In this document: positions 54,728-64,000 of the stretch, one piece after another | Layout: every line of letters begins with the position of its first letter | Numbering within the stretch: the first letter of the stretch is position 1 | Origin: Paracoccaceae bacterium | Lineage (GTDB): Bacteria; Pseudomonadota; Alphaproteobacteria; Rhodobacterales; Rhodobacteraceae | Assembly: GCA_030697175.1 (NCBI GenBank) | Contig: JAUYQR010000014.1 | Location: 1-64,000, forward strand | Length of the DNA stretch: 64,000 bases | Direction: 5' to 3' | The notes under the pieces: model-generated | What the model saw: only the letters and a program-made list of their open reading frames with translations | The model's database searches: none | What the model was told of the DNA's origin: nothing | Position numbers and translations under genes: made by a program

Positions 54728-56176
54728 ATGATTGATATCCGCCCCGTCGCCTATGTCATTGGACGCATTCTGGTTGTCCTGGCCATTCTCATGGTTGCGC
54801 CGGCGATCATCGACTGGCGGGCCGGCGATCCGAACGGGATTGCCTTTGCGCAATGCGCGATGATCACCGGGGTGGTCGGGGGGGCCTTGTCGCTGGCGAC
54901 GGTGAACGGGCTGGGACCGGCGCTGGACGTGCGGCAGGCCTATCTGCTGACCGCGGCGATCTGGATCGTGGTGCCGGGCTTTGGCGCGCTGCCGCTGTAT
55001 TTCGGCGCGCCGGGGTTGAGCTATCCCGATGCGTTCTTTGAAAGCGTGTCGGGATTCACCACCACGGGTGCGACGGTGATCTTCGGGCTGGAGAGCCTGC
55101 CGGTGGGCATGAACCTGTGGCGCGGGATGATCCAGTTCTTTGGCGGTCTGGGGATCGCCTTCATCGCGATGATCTTTCTGCCGCTGATGCGGATCGGGGG
55201 GATGCAGTTTTTCCGCACCGAAGGCTTCGACACCTTCGGCAAGGCGTTGCCGCGGGCGACGGATATCGCGCGGCAGTTGCTGTTCATCTACGTCGCGCTG
55301 AACGCCATCTGCATCGTGGTGTATCTGCTGATCGGGATGACGCCGCTGGATGCGGTGGTCAACGGGTTTGCGACCATCGCGACGGGCGGGTTTTCGCCGG
55401 CTGACGTATCGTTCAACAAGTATCAGGGCGCGGGCGAGTATTTCGGGGCGCTGTTCATGGTGCTCGGCAGTCTGCCCTACATCCGGTATGTGCAACTGGT
55501 GAACGCGTCGTCGGGGCCGTTGTGGCGTGACAGCCAGGTGCGGACCTATCTTCGTTGGCTGATGTCGGCGGTTTTGATCGTCACGGTCTGGCGGGTGTCG
55601 ACATCGGACATGGGATGGGAAGCCGCGTTCCGCGAAAGCCTGTTCAACCTGACCTCGATCATGTCGTCGACCGGGTTCTTTTCCGGCAGTTTCCCGACCT
55701 GGGGCGGGTTCATGCTTGTGGTGGCCTTTGTGGTCGGTGTGGTCGGCGCCTGTTCGGGATCATCGGCCGCGGGGTTGAGCGTGTTCCGGGTGCAGGTCGC
55801 GATGGCAGCATTGCGGCGCGAAGTGCGGCGCATTGCCAACCCCTCCAGCATCGACCCGGTGAAATACGAGGGCCGCACGGTGGAGAAGGACGTGCTGGAT
55901 GCGGTGGTGATGTTCCTCTCGGGTTACATCCTGCTTTTGGGCATCATGAGCGTTGCGATGACGCTGGTGGGCGTCGATCCGGTGTCGGCGCTGTTCGCGG
56001 TGTGGACCGCGCTGGGCAACATCGGCTACGGCTTTGGCCCCCTGGTGGAGCGGACCGGGACGTTCATAGATTTCCCCAATGCCGCGATCCTGATCATGAC
56101 GCTGTGCATGATCCTTGGCCGGTTGGGCCTCTTGGCAATTCTGGTGCTGGTGCTGCCGGCGTTCTGGCGGCGTTAG
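54728..56176 (+). CDS. trkH: Potassium uptake protein TrkH
   Basis: This 482-residue membrane subunit of the Trk K+ system has four pore loops: SGFTTTGATV, FATIATGGFSPAD, TSIMSSTGFFSGSF and ALGNIGYGFGPL. Each carries the selectivity-filter glycine. The partner TrkA is not adjacent. Its stop overlaps the convergent pseudoprotease gene by four bases. Confidence 0.93.
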   Translation: MIDIRPVAYVIGRILVVLAILMVAPAIIDWRAGDPNGIAFAQCAMITGVVGGALSLATVNGLGPALDVRQAYLLTAAIWIVVPGFGALPLYFGAPGLSYPDAFFESVSGFTTTGATVIFGLESLPVGMNLWRGMIQFFGGLGIAFIAMIFLPLMRIGGMQFFRTEGFDTFGKALPRATDIARQLLFIYVALNAICIVVYLLIGMTPLDAVVNGFATIATGGFSPADVSFNKYQGAGEYFGALFMVLGSLPYIRYVQLVNASSGPLWRDSQVRTYLRWLMSAVLIVTVWRVSTSDMGWEAAFRESLFNLTSIMSSTGFFSGSFPTWGGFMLVVAFVVGVVGACSGSSAAGLSVFRVQVAMAALRREVRRIANPSSIDPVKYEGRTVEKDVLDAVVMFLSGYILLLGIMSVAMTLVGVDPVSALFAVWTALGNIGYGFGPLVERTGTFIDFPNAAILIMTLCMILGRLGLLAILVLVLPAFWRR

Positions 56177-57909
56177 TCCCAGCAGGACACGAGGACGGTC
56201 ATGCCGGTGGCGGCGCGGCTGAGGTCTTCGGGGGCCATCGCACCTGCCTGCGCCGACTGGGTGGGCAGGATGCCGGCCGCGCCAAGCGTGGTGGCGATTT
56301 GCGCGGCGGAGGCGGCATAGGCCACCTCGGGCGGCAGTTGGCGGGCGCCGAGTGCGGCACGCGGCAGAAGCATCCCGAGCACCGCGCCGGTGCTGTCGAG
56401 GACCGGGCCGCCGGTGTCACCCGGAAGCGCGTCGATCGCGAGGCGCTTGACCCCGGTTTCGCCGTTCAGGCCGGACAGGTCTTCGAGCGTGCCATAGCTG
56501 AGCACGGCAGAGGGCAGGCGGTCTTCGTAGGAATAGCCGGCCAGTGCCACCTCGGCGCCGATGCGGTCGGGGGCAAGCTGGAAGGCGGCGACGCTGCGCG
56601 GGGCCAGCGGGGTCGTCGGACGGATCACCGCGAGACCGGTGGCCGCGTCGGCAAGGGTGACGGTCGCGTCCTCGGTGCGGTCGATGGTGATGCGGCCACA
56701 GCCGGTGACCGCCTCGGCGGTGGTCAGCACGGTGCCGGTCGCGTCGATGAAAAAGCCCGAGCGGCTGAATTTCGGCTTGCGCACCTCGAGCCCCGAGAGC
56801 AGGCCCGACTTCGCCTCGGCCGACATCGCGACCATGCCCGGGTCGAGCGCGCGGTCGGAGGAGGATTTGAAGCTGGCCTCGATGGCCTGAAGGATGCGGG
56901 CGTCGCGCTGGTCGTTGCCGGGGGTGGAGACAACCATCCAGCCCTTGATAAGCCCGCCGGCAAGTTCGGCATGGGCGGTGGTGTCGGTGGTGGCCGAAGT
57001 GCCACGGATGCGGAACGACGCCTCGTTGCGCGTGCGTTCGCCGGCCAGCGGCACGTCCTTCAGCGATTGCAGGATGTCGTAAAGGCCGTAGAGCGCCGAT
57101 TGGTCGCCGGGCTGCGAGATCAGCAGGATGCGCAGATCGGACCCGGCCTTGGCGCGGAAATGCACGAAGGGCGGTTCGTAATGGTCGAATTCCACCAGAC
57201 CGAGCGGCAGGGTGACCTCGATGCCGCTGTCGACCTCGTTGACCGTGGCAAAGCCGTAGCTGGCGGTCTCGTCCCGGTAGGCGTTCAGCAGGGCGACGCG
57301 CTGGCGGGCGGTCAGCACACCGGTCGGTTCGATGGCGTTGGCCTCTTGCCAGGCGGCCATCGAATTGCGGGTGCCGGGGCCGTAAGCGCCGTCGATGCCG
57401 CCTTGGTAAAAGCCGAACCATTGCAGGGCGGCCTGCAATTCCTTGCGCTCGTCCTCGGTCAGCGTGGCTTCGGAGGCGCGGGCCTCGGCGCGGGTCTCAT
57501 CGGGCAGGGCGGGCGCGGCTTCGGGGATGGTGGCGAGCCCGGGGTCTGGCACGGCTGGCGGTTCCACCGGGGCCGCGCCGGCAACCGGCCAGAACCGGTC
57601 GCCTAAGTCGCGTTCAAAGGCGATGAAGCTGTCGGAGGGGATCAGGTTCTCGCGCAGCAGATTGGCCAGCCGCGCCGAGCCTTCGCCGGCACCGTAAGGC
57701 CCGAGCACGATGGCATACCAGCCCGACCTGAGCCGGAACCCGGCGGTTTCGGGAAAGATCGCGGCATAGGCGCTGGTGCGGGCCTCGGCGTCGACAAGGG
57801 TGGGCTGGGCTTCGATCTGAATCCAGACCTGCGGTTCGTCCTGCGCATTTGCGGTCAGCGACAAGACGCTGGCGAACAGAAGAACAATGGCAAAAACGGC
57901 TTTCGACAT
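56173..57909 (-). CDS. Secreted trypsin-fold pseudoprotease with peptidoglycan-binding domain
   Basis: This 578-residue protein has a signal peptide (MSKAVFAIVLLFASVLSLTANA). Residues about 25-105 look SPOR-like (WIQIEAQPTLVDAEAR, GWYAIVLGPYG). About 150-215 is a PG_binding_1 domain (LQAALQWFGFYQGGIDGAYG). About 380-550 is a trypsin-like fold. Its triad appears lost: the His box reads VLTTAEAVTGCG, the Asp box ATGLAVIRP, and the Ser box GDTGGPVLDS with Thr for Ser. It probably binds cell wall or partners without proteolysis. The family is usually labelled serine protease. Confidence 0.72.
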   Translation of the reverse strand: MSKAVFAIVLLFASVLSLTANAQDEPQVWIQIEAQPTLVDAEARTSAYAAIFPETAGFRLRSGWYAIVLGPYGAGEGSARLANLLRENLIPSDSFIAFERDLGDRFWPVAGAAPVEPPAVPDPGLATIPEAAPALPDETRAEARASEATLTEDERKELQAALQWFGFYQGGIDGAYGPGTRNSMAAWQEANAIEPTGVLTARQRVALLNAYRDETASYGFATVNEVDSGIEVTLPLGLVEFDHYEPPFVHFRAKAGSDLRILLISQPGDQSALYGLYDILQSLKDVPLAGERTRNEASFRIRGTSATTDTTAHAELAGGLIKGWMVVSTPGNDQRDARILQAIEASFKSSSDRALDPGMVAMSAEAKSGLLSGLEVRKPKFSRSGFFIDATGTVLTTAEAVTGCGRITIDRTEDATVTLADAATGLAVIRPTTPLAPRSVAAFQLAPDRIGAEVALAGYSYEDRLPSAVLSYGTLEDLSGLNGETGVKRLAIDALPGDTGGPVLDSTGAVLGMLLPRAALGARQLPPEVAYAASAAQIATTLGAAGILPTQSAQAGAMAPEDLSRAATGMTVLVSCWD

Positions 57910-58097
57910 GCGCGGCGCGGTCCTGAGGGTGATTTTGTCGGGCGCACCATGCGTGAAGGCCGGGGCCGGGGCAAGGCCTATCCCGGCACGGGTGTCACGG
58001 CAATTGACCCTTCCGGCCCCAATGGATAGGGAGGGCGCGAGTTGCCCCGCCACGGGTATGACACCACGTTTGCCACCGGCTTTGCCAAGGGTTCGCC

Positions 58098-59021
58098 ATG
58101 TCCGATACACCCGCCACGCCCCGCAGTTTTCAGGAAATCATCCTGCGGCTTCAGGCCTATTGGGCGGCGCAGGGCTGTGCGGTGTTGCAGCCCTATGACA
58201 TGGAGGTTGGCGCGGGCACGTTTCATCCTGCCACCACGCTCAGGTCGCTGGGAACCAGGCCCTGGGCGGCGGCCTATGTGCAGCCCTCGCGCCGCCCGAC
58301 GGATGGGCGGTATGGCGAAAACCCGAACCGGTTGCAGCACTACTACCAGTATCAGGTGATCATCAAACCAAGCCCGCCGGACATGCAGGCGCTGTATCTG
58401 GGGTCGTTGCAGGCGATCGGCATCGACATGGGCCTGCATGACATCCGTTTTGTCGAGGATGACTGGGAAAGCCCGACGCTGGGTGCCTGGGGGCTGGGCT
58501 GGGAGGTCTGGTGCGACGGGATGGAGGTGAGCCAGTTCACCTATTTCCAGCAGGTCGGCGGGCATGACTGCAAGCCGGTCAGTGGCGAGTTGACCTATGG
58601 GCTGGAGCGGCTGGCGATGTATGTGATGGGCGTCGATCATGTGATGGAGATGGCCTTCAACGATCCGCAAAGCCCGATTCCGCTGAGCTATGGCGACATC
58701 TTCCGCCAGACCGAGGAAGAATACAGCCGCCACAACTTTGATCAGGCCGATACCGATATGCTGTTCCAGCACTTCAAGGACGCCGAGGCGGAGTGCGGGC
58801 GGATTCTGGGCGCGGCCCAGCCCGACAAGGCGGGGCGCACCATCGTGATGGCGCATCCGGCCTATGACCAGTGCATCAAGGCCAGCCACATCTTCAACCT
58901 GCTTGACGCGCGGGGCGTGATTTCGGTGACCGAGCGGCAGGCCTATATCGGGCGGGTCAGGGCGCTGGCGAAGCAATGCGCCGATGCCTTCCGCGCAACA
59001 TCAGCGGGGGCGGACCTGTGA
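58098..59021 (+). CDS. glyQ: Glycyl-tRNA synthetase alpha subunit
   Basis: This 307-residue class II synthetase alpha chain starts at ATG 58098 ([22 protein letters not shown]). Motifs: [44 protein letters not shown] across the active site, and [22 protein letters not shown]. It is coupled by a GTGA overlap to a small gene, then glyS. Confidence 0.97.
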   Translation: MSDTPATPRSFQEIILRLQAYWAAQGCAVLQPYDMEVGAGTFHPATTLRSLGTRPWAAAYVQPSRRPTDGRYGENPNRLQHYYQYQVIIKPSPPDMQALYLGSLQAIGIDMGLHDIRFVEDDWESPTLGAWGLGWEVWCDGMEVSQFTYFQQVGGHDCKPVSGELTYGLERLAMYVMGVDHVMEMAFNDPQSPIPLSYGDIFRQTEEEYSRHNFDQADTDMLFQHFKDAEAECGRILGAAQPDKAGRTIVMAHPAYDQCIKASHIFNLLDARGVISVTERQAYIGRVRALAKQCADAFRATSAGADL

Positions 59022-59494
59022 ATGTCGGCAAGATCACAGTGGGGTTCATCGTGATCGCATCGCTGCTGGGCGGGGCGTTCCTGTATTACACCCAGGTTTA
59101 TGCGTATTATCAGCCGGTTGCGTTCCAGCCGGGGGCCGAGATCATGCTGACGCCGGTGGCGGGCGAGTTGCCCGAGCCGATTTTGGCGGAAGATGTGACC
59201 GGGATCGACGGCGAAAGCTCTCCGATCCGGTTCCGGGCGTGTTTCAAGACGCCGATGACGCTGGCGATGCTGTCGGAGACCTACCGGATCTATGATGGGG
59301 CGGAGCCCCTGAACGCGCCGGGGTGGTTTGATTGCTTTGATGCCGCAGCCATCGGCGCGGCGCTGGAAAAGGGCGAGGCGGTGGCGTTCCTGTCGCAGGC
59401 CAACATCCATCCCGGCGTTGACCGGGTGGTGGCGGTGTTTCCCGATGGCCGCGCCTATGCCTGGCACCAGTTGAACGACAGCCTTGAGGATTGA
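59018..59494 (+). CDS. Small membrane-anchored protein between glyQ and glyS
   Basis: This 158-residue protein starts at GTG 59018, overlapping the glyQ stop. An N-terminal membrane helix ([20 protein letters not shown]) leads into a soluble domain with two Cys ([14 protein letters not shown]) and ends [14 protein letters not shown] recall a DUF6446-type family conserved at this position in Rhodobacteraceae. The function is unknown. glyS starts three bases later. Confidence 0.72.
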   Translation: MNVGKITVGFIVIASLLGGAFLYYTQVYAYYQPVAFQPGAEIMLTPVAGELPEPILAEDVTGIDGESSPIRFRACFKTPMTLAMLSETYRIYDGAEPLNAPGWFDCFDAAAIGAALEKGEAVAFLSQANIHPGVDRVVAVFPDGRAYAWHQLNDSLED

Positions 59495-59497
59495 GCG

Positions 59498-61744
59498 ATG
59501 CCTGACCTTCTGATCGAGCTGTTTTCCGAGGAGATCCCGGCGCGGATGCAGGCCCGCGCGCGGGAAGATTTGAAGAAACTGGTGACGGACGGGCTGGTCG
59601 AGGCCGGGCTGACCTATGCCAGCGCGGGGGCGTTTTCGACGCCGCGGCGGCTGGTTCTGTCGGTCGAGGGGCTGACGGCGGAATCGCGCCCCGTGCGCGA
59701 GGAGCGGAAAGGGCCGGCTGTGACCGCGCCTGCGGCGGCGGTGGAGGGGTTCCTGCGGTCGACCGGGCTGGTGCTGGAGCAGTTGGAGCGGCGGGCGGAC
59801 AAGAAGGGCGAGGTCTACTTCGCCGTGGTCGAGAAGCTGGGGCGGACAGCGCCCGAGATCGTGGCCGAGGTGCTGGAGGGCGTGATCCGGAACTTCCCCT
59901 GGCCGAAGTCGATGCGCTGGGGGTCGGGGACGTTGCGCTGGGTCAGGCCGTTGCAGCGGATTTTGTGCCTGTTGTCGGACGAGGCGGGCGCGCATGTCGT
60001 GCCGCTGGAGGTGGACGGCATCGTGGCGGGCAACGTCACCGAAGGCCACCGCTTCATGGGCGCGGGGCCGTTCCCGGTGCATGGGTTTGACGACTATGTG
60101 GTCAAGCTGAAGCGCGCCTTCGTGGTGCTGGATTCGGCCGAACGCGAGGCCGCGATCTGGCAGGGGGCTGAGAACGCGGCGTTTGCGGCGGGTATGGAGG
60201 TTGTGCCGGACGCGGGGCTTCTGGCCGAGGTGGCGGGGCTCGTTGAATGGCCGGTGGTGCTGATCGGGCGGATTGCGCCTGCGTTTCTGGACCTGCCGCC
60301 GGAGGTGCTGCAAACCTCGATGAAGGAACACCAGAAGTTCTTTTCGGTGCGGGCGAAATCGGGGCGGATCGAAGGGTTTGTCACGGTCGCCAACATCGAC
60401 GCGGCGGATGGCGGGGCGACGATCCTGCAGGGCAACCAGAAGGTGCTGTCGGCGCGGCTGTCGGATGCGAAGTTCTTTTGGGAGAACGACCTGCGGGTGG
60501 CGCGCGCGGGCATGGGCGAGTGGCTGGACGGGCTGAAGGCGGTGACGTTCCACGGCAAGCTCGGCTCTCAGGCCGAGCGGGTGGAGCGGATCGCGGCGCT
60601 GGCGCGGGAAATCGCGCCGATGGTCGGGGCCGATCCGGCGCTGGCCGAACAGGCAGCGCGGGTGGCGAAGGCGGACCTGCGGTCGGCAATGGTCGGCGAG
60701 TTCCCGGAGTTGCAGGGGCTGATGGGCATGTATTACGCCCGCGCCGCCGGGATGCCGGAGGCGGTGGCGCTGGCCGCGCGCGACCACTACTCGCCGCTTG
60801 GGCCATCGGACGCGGTGCCGACGGAGCCGGTATCGGTGGCCGTGGCGCTGGCCGACAAGATCGACACGCTGACCGGGTTCTGGGCGATTGACGAGAAGCC
60901 CACGGGGAGCAAAGACCCTTTCGCGCTGCGGCGGGCGGCGTTGGGGGTTATTCGGTTGGTGTTGGCATCACACACTCGAATAAGCCTAATTACCGGTGCA
61001 TTTGTGAAAGCAGGGCGCTTGAGCATGGCGTCCTTGTTATCGACCCAAGGAATTGGCCTAGCAGACGACCTTGGTTTGGCGCAGCTAAAGCAAATGGGCA
61101 TATCGGTCGACGAGGCTCGGCCAATCTTGCTGATAAAAGCGAGCATGGCAGCGGCAAACGCACTTAAGGGAAGCAGCCTAGACAAAGTACCTCCATTGGA
61201 ATGGGAATTGTCCCGAGGTGCCGACCTCCTCGCCTTCCTCCACGACCGCCTCAAGGTCTTCCTCCGCGACCAAGGCATCCGGCACGATATCATCGACGCT
61301 TGCCTTGCGATGCCGGGGAATGATGACCTGACGCTGCTCGTGAAGCGGGCGGAGGCGCTGGCGGCGGTGATGAAGACCGAGGATGGGGCGAACCTGTTGC
61401 AAGGCTACAAGCGTGCCAACAACATCCTGACCCAGGCCGAGGCCAAGGACGGGGTGGAGTATTCCTACGGCGCGGATGTGAAGTTTGCCGAGGGGCCGGA
61501 GGAGAAGGCGCTGTTTGCAGCGCTTGATGCTGCGGAGGCGAAGATCGGCCCGGCGATGGCGGCGGAGGATTTTGCGGCGGCGATGGCGGCGATGGCGGCA
61601 CTCAGGGGGCCGCTCGATGCGTTCTTTACCGCAGTGCAGGTGAATGCCGACAGCGCGATCATCCGGCGCAACCGGTTGAATCTTTTGAGCCGTATCCGCA
61701 CCATCTGCTCGGGCGTGGCCGACCTTTCGCGCATCGAAGGCTGA
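59498..61744 (+). CDS. glyS: Glycyl-tRNA synthetase beta subunit
   Basis: This 748-residue beta chain supplies tRNA binding and the anticodon domain. It starts MPDLLIELFSEEIPARMQAR and contains RVLDSAEREA-like VVLDSAEREAAIW, TSMKEHQKFF and HGKLGSQAERVERI. Residues about 488-572 (60960-61212) have unusual base and codon composition and unfamiliar sequence between RRAALGVIRLVL and ADLLAFLHDRLKVFLRDQGI. The frame is intact, so the protein is probably functional. Confidence 0.93.
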   Translation: MPDLLIELFSEEIPARMQARAREDLKKLVTDGLVEAGLTYASAGAFSTPRRLVLSVEGLTAESRPVREERKGPAVTAPAAAVEGFLRSTGLVLEQLERRADKKGEVYFAVVEKLGRTAPEIVAEVLEGVIRNFPWPKSMRWGSGTLRWVRPLQRILCLLSDEAGAHVVPLEVDGIVAGNVTEGHRFMGAGPFPVHGFDDYVVKLKRAFVVLDSAEREAAIWQGAENAAFAAGMEVVPDAGLLAEVAGLVEWPVVLIGRIAPAFLDLPPEVLQTSMKEHQKFFSVRAKSGRIEGFVTVANIDAADGGATILQGNQKVLSARLSDAKFFWENDLRVARAGMGEWLDGLKAVTFHGKLGSQAERVERIAALAREIAPMVGADPALAEQAARVAKADLRSAMVGEFPELQGLMGMYYARAAGMPEAVALAARDHYSPLGPSDAVPTEPVSVAVALADKIDTLTGFWAIDEKPTGSKDPFALRRAALGVIRLVLASHTRISLITGAFVKAGRLSMASLLSTQGIGLADDLGLAQLKQMGISVDEARPILLIKASMAAANALKGSSLDKVPPLEWELSRGADLLAFLHDRLKVFLRDQGIRHDIIDACLAMPGNDDLTLLVKRAEALAAVMKTEDGANLLQGYKRANNILTQAEAKDGVEYSYGADVKFAEGPEEKALFAALDAAEAKIGPAMAAEDFAAAMAAMAALRGPLDAFFTAVQVNADSAIIRRNRLNLLSRIRTICSGVADLSRIEG
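60960..61212 (+). other. Low-GC, atypical-codon segment inside glyS
   Basis: By hand count the 240 bases 60961-61200 are about 52% GC, well below the flanking coding DNA. ATA, CTA, TTA, GTA, GGA, CGA and CAA codons, rare elsewhere in this window, cluster here. The encoded residues (ISLITGAFVKAG, GLADDLGLAQLKQMGISVDE) differ from the usual glyS sequence at this place. Normal composition resumes sharply at the ADLLAFLHDRL codons. Confidence 0.75.
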
Positions 61745-61834
61745 TTTTCCGGCATTAATCGTTCGCGTGCTGACATGTCACGCTTGATTGACAGCGTTTT
61801 GCGCGTATCCTGCGCGGCGTCGAAAGGTGCCGCA

Positions 61835-64000
61835 GTGCAGAAACACGACCCGATTCCCGAATTTACCCAGATCAACCCGTCGGCGGGGATCGCGACGGCT
61901 ACGCATGGCTGGCGGGCGAAATGTCTGCAACGGCTGGTGCGGCTGGACCTGCCGGTGCCGAAATCGGTCGCGCTGCCGGCAACGACGGTGCGCGCGATTG
62001 CGGCGGGGCATGGGGTGGATGCGAACGGGGTGCTGGCGCATTTCGGGGATGGGCCGCTGATCTCGGTCCGCCCCTCGCCCGCGAACCCCGACTGGGGCGG
62101 GCCTGCGACGATCCTGAACATCGGGCTGAATGCCAAACGCCACGCGCGGCTGGCCGAAACGCATGGCGAGACGGCGGCGGATGCGCTGTTCGTGCGGTTC
62201 GTGCAGGCCTATGCGATCCACGTTGCGCGGCTGGACCCGGACGTGTTTGACAGCATCAAGCCGGGGCCGGGCGCGCTGCGCGAGGTGCTGCGGCACTATG
62301 AGGTGGAGACGGACGAGCCGTTCCCTGCCGACCCGGCGGTGCAGCTTTCCGAAGTGTTGCGCAGCATGGCGCGGGCCTGGGAAGGCACCTCGGCCCGGTT
62401 GTTGCGCCAAGCCAAGGGCGCGCCGGAAGAGGCGGCGCTGGGCCTTGTGGTGCAGGAGATGGCGCAGGGCATCGGGCAGGGGATATCCGGTTCCGGCGTG
62501 ATCCAGTTCGTCGATCCGGTGACAGGCGTGCCGCAGATCACCGGGCGGTATCTGGGGCAAAGCCAGGGCCGCGACGCGCTGAAGACGACCGAGGCGCTGT
62601 ATCTGACGCGCGACCCGCGCGGGCCATCGCTGGAAGAGGTGTCGCCGGAGATTTTCGCGACGCTGGTTGCGCATGGGGCGGTGTGCCGCGAACGGCTGCG
62701 CGAGGAAATGCAGATCGAGTTCACGGTCGAGGATGGCCGGTTGGCGGTGCTGGACGCGGTAAAGGTGCCACGATCGGCGCGGGCGAACCTGCGGATTGCG
62801 GTGGCACTGGCCGAGGACGGCGTGATCCCGCGCGAAGAAGCGGTGCTGCGGGTGGAACCGCGGGCGTTGTCGGAACTGTTGCACCATCAGGTCGATCCGC
62901 GCGGGCCGCGTGACGTGATCGCAAGGGGGATTGCAGCCAGTCCGGGGGCGGCCACGGGAAAGCTGGTGTTTTCATCACAGGCGGCGCAGGCGTCTGCCTC
63001 GAAGGGCGAGCCGTGTATCCTTGTGCGCCGGGAAACCGCGCCGGAGGATATCCGGGGCATGCATTCATCGGTGGCAGTGCTGACCGAACGCGGCGGGATG
63101 ACCAGCCACGCGGCGGTGATCGCGCGGGGCTTGGGGTTGCCGTGCGTGGTGGGCGCGTCGGAGTTGCGGCTTGATGCGCGCGACAAGAAGCTGACCACGG
63201 GCGACGGGCGGGTGTTCCGCGAGGGCGACGTGGTGACGCTGGACGGCACCAAGGGCGAGGCGCTGGCGGGCGAGGCGGAGATGCTGCCACCGGCGCTGGA
63301 CGACAGTTTCCGGCGGCTGCTGAGTTGGGCCGACGAGATGCGCGATATCGGCATCCGGGCCAACGCGGATACGCCGGCCGATGCCGAAACCGCGCGCAAG
63401 TTCGAGGCGCAGGGGATCGGGCTGTGCCGGACGGAGCACATGTTCTTCGACGAGGACCGGCTGATCGTCATGCGCGAGATGATCTTTGCCGATACGCCGC
63501 AGGACCGCGCACTGGCGCTGGCGCGTCTGTTGCCGATGCAACGCGCTGATTTCGTGCAACTGTTCGAGATCATGCAGGGGCTGCCGGTCTGCATCCGCCT
63601 GTTCGACCCGCCGCTGCACGAGTTTCTGCCGCAGTCGCGCGAAGGCTTGCGCGAACTGGCCGAGGCGCTGGACCGGCCTTTGAGCGAAGTGGTGCGGCGG
63701 GCCGAGGCCCTGACCGAAGTGAACCCGATGCTGGGCATGCGGGGGGTGCGGCTGGGCGTCGTGCTGCCGGAAATCTACGACATGCAGGCGCAGGCGATCT
63801 TTGAGGCGACGCTGGAATCGGCGCGGCGCGGGGCGCCGGTGGTGCCGGAGATCATGATCCCCCTGGTCAGCGCCAAGCGCGAGGTGGAACTGGTCAAGAC
63901 CCGGATCGACGCGCTGGCGGCGATGGTGCGGACCCGGGCGAAAGCGGATTTCGACTACAAGCTGGGCGTGATGGTGGAAACCCCGCGTGCAGCGCTGCGC
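61835..64000 (+). CDS. ppdK: PPDK-like PEP-utilising enzyme, 3' end outside the window
   Basis: 722 codons are visible and the frame is open at the window end. GTG 61835 is chosen because GAAAGG lies 7 bases upstream; ATG 61775 in the same frame is less likely. The N-terminal ATP-binding half is altered: HGWRAKCLQRLVRLDLPVP replaces the usual GGKGANLAEM start, and RPSPANPDWGGPATILNIGL replaces the SMPGMMDTVLNLGL signature. The phosphohistidine motif GGMTSHAAVIARG (His425) and the barrel motifs IGLCRTEHMF, NPMLGMRGVRLG and MVETPRA are good. It interconverts pyruvate and PEP, or is a specialised paralogue. Confidence 0.88.
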   Translation, partial: MQKHDPIPEFTQINPSAGIATATHGWRAKCLQRLVRLDLPVPKSVALPATTVRAIAAGHGVDANGVLAHFGDGPLISVRPSPANPDWGGPATILNIGLNAKRHARLAETHGETAADALFVRFVQAYAIHVARLDPDVFDSIKPGPGALREVLRHYEVETDEPFPADPAVQLSEVLRSMARAWEGTSARLLRQAKGAPEEAALGLVVQEMAQGIGQGISGSGVIQFVDPVTGVPQITGRYLGQSQGRDALKTTEALYLTRDPRGPSLEEVSPEIFATLVAHGAVCRERLREEMQIEFTVEDGRLAVLDAVKVPRSARANLRIAVALAEDGVIPREEAVLRVEPRALSELLHHQVDPRGPRDVIARGIAASPGAATGKLVFSSQAAQASASKGEPCILVRRETAPEDIRGMHSSVAVLTERGGMTSHAAVIARGLGLPCVVGASELRLDARDKKLTTGDGRVFREGDVVTLDGTKGEALAGEAEMLPPALDDSFRRLLSWADEMRDIGIRANADTPADAETARKFEAQGIGLCRTEHMFFDEDRLIVMREMIFADTPQDRALALARLLPMQRADFVQLFEIMQGLPVCIRLFDPPLHEFLPQSREGLRELAEALDRPLSEVVRRAEALTEVNPMLGMRGVRLGVVLPEIYDMQAQAIFEATLESARRGAPVVPEIMIPLVSAKREVELVKTRIDALAAMVRTRAKADFDYKLGVMVETPRAALR

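Overview
The window is high-GC DNA with dense, often translationally coupled genes. Gene content (PtsP, FolE2, MetZ behind a SAM-II riboswitch, Ku/LigD, L-arabonate-type dehydratase, the GlyQ/small-protein/GlyS block) fits an alphaproteobacterium, most likely Rhodobacterales/Rhodobacteraceae. The lineage is inferred from gene style, not from a marker gene.

Region 1 (1-2076) is mobile-element debris. It holds a truncated unknown gene, a decayed IS5-family element carrying three short palindromic insertions, a tyrosine-recombinase fragment and an FAD-oxidoreductase fragment.

Region 2 (2107-17941) is a nearly complete [NiFe]-hydrogenase island. An NtrC/HoxA-like regulator is coupled to a small zinc-ribbon protein. 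Structural genes hhyS-hhyL follow; by sequence they are of the high-affinity, actinobacterial-type group 1h. A long accessory run comes next: two tandem small four-cysteine proteins, the maturation protease, an unknown protein, a TPR protein, two tiny membrane proteins, a NifU-Rieske fusion and an NHL-repeat protein. The island ends with hypF-C-D-E, a miniature membrane protein, a hypA lacking its zinc module, and hypB. IS21 (istB) remnants follow at 17942-18778, so the island is bordered by mobile debris on both sides. The likely role is aerobic scavenging of low H2, with electrons passing to respiration through accessory Fe-S proteins.

Region 3 (18779-23520) is a four-gene surface-polysaccharide-like operon: GNAT protein, polysaccharide deacetylase and two tandem WaaA-like Kdo transferases. 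Region 4 (23587-27994) is an NHEJ block: ku-ligD facing a second ku preceded by a 24-residue membrane peptide. Each unit has an EcfG-like promoter. Region 5 (28274-31593) is divergent katG/oxyR.

Region 6 (31664-64000) is ordinary chromosome: ureohydrolase, sugar dehydrogenase and aldonate dehydratase, flavin reductase, GNAT, EcsC, lysC, ptsP, an FkbM-glycosyltransferase fusion, purD/xseA, two small secreted paralogues, an AlkB-like hydroxylase whose 3' end lies in a tandem repeat, ftsY-DMT-yciB, SAM-II-metZ, folE2, trkH, a trypsin-fold pseudoprotease, glyQ-x-glyS, and a PPDK-like gene running off the end. glyS contains a 250-base segment of foreign-looking composition.

All assignments come from reading the sequence. 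No database search was run.
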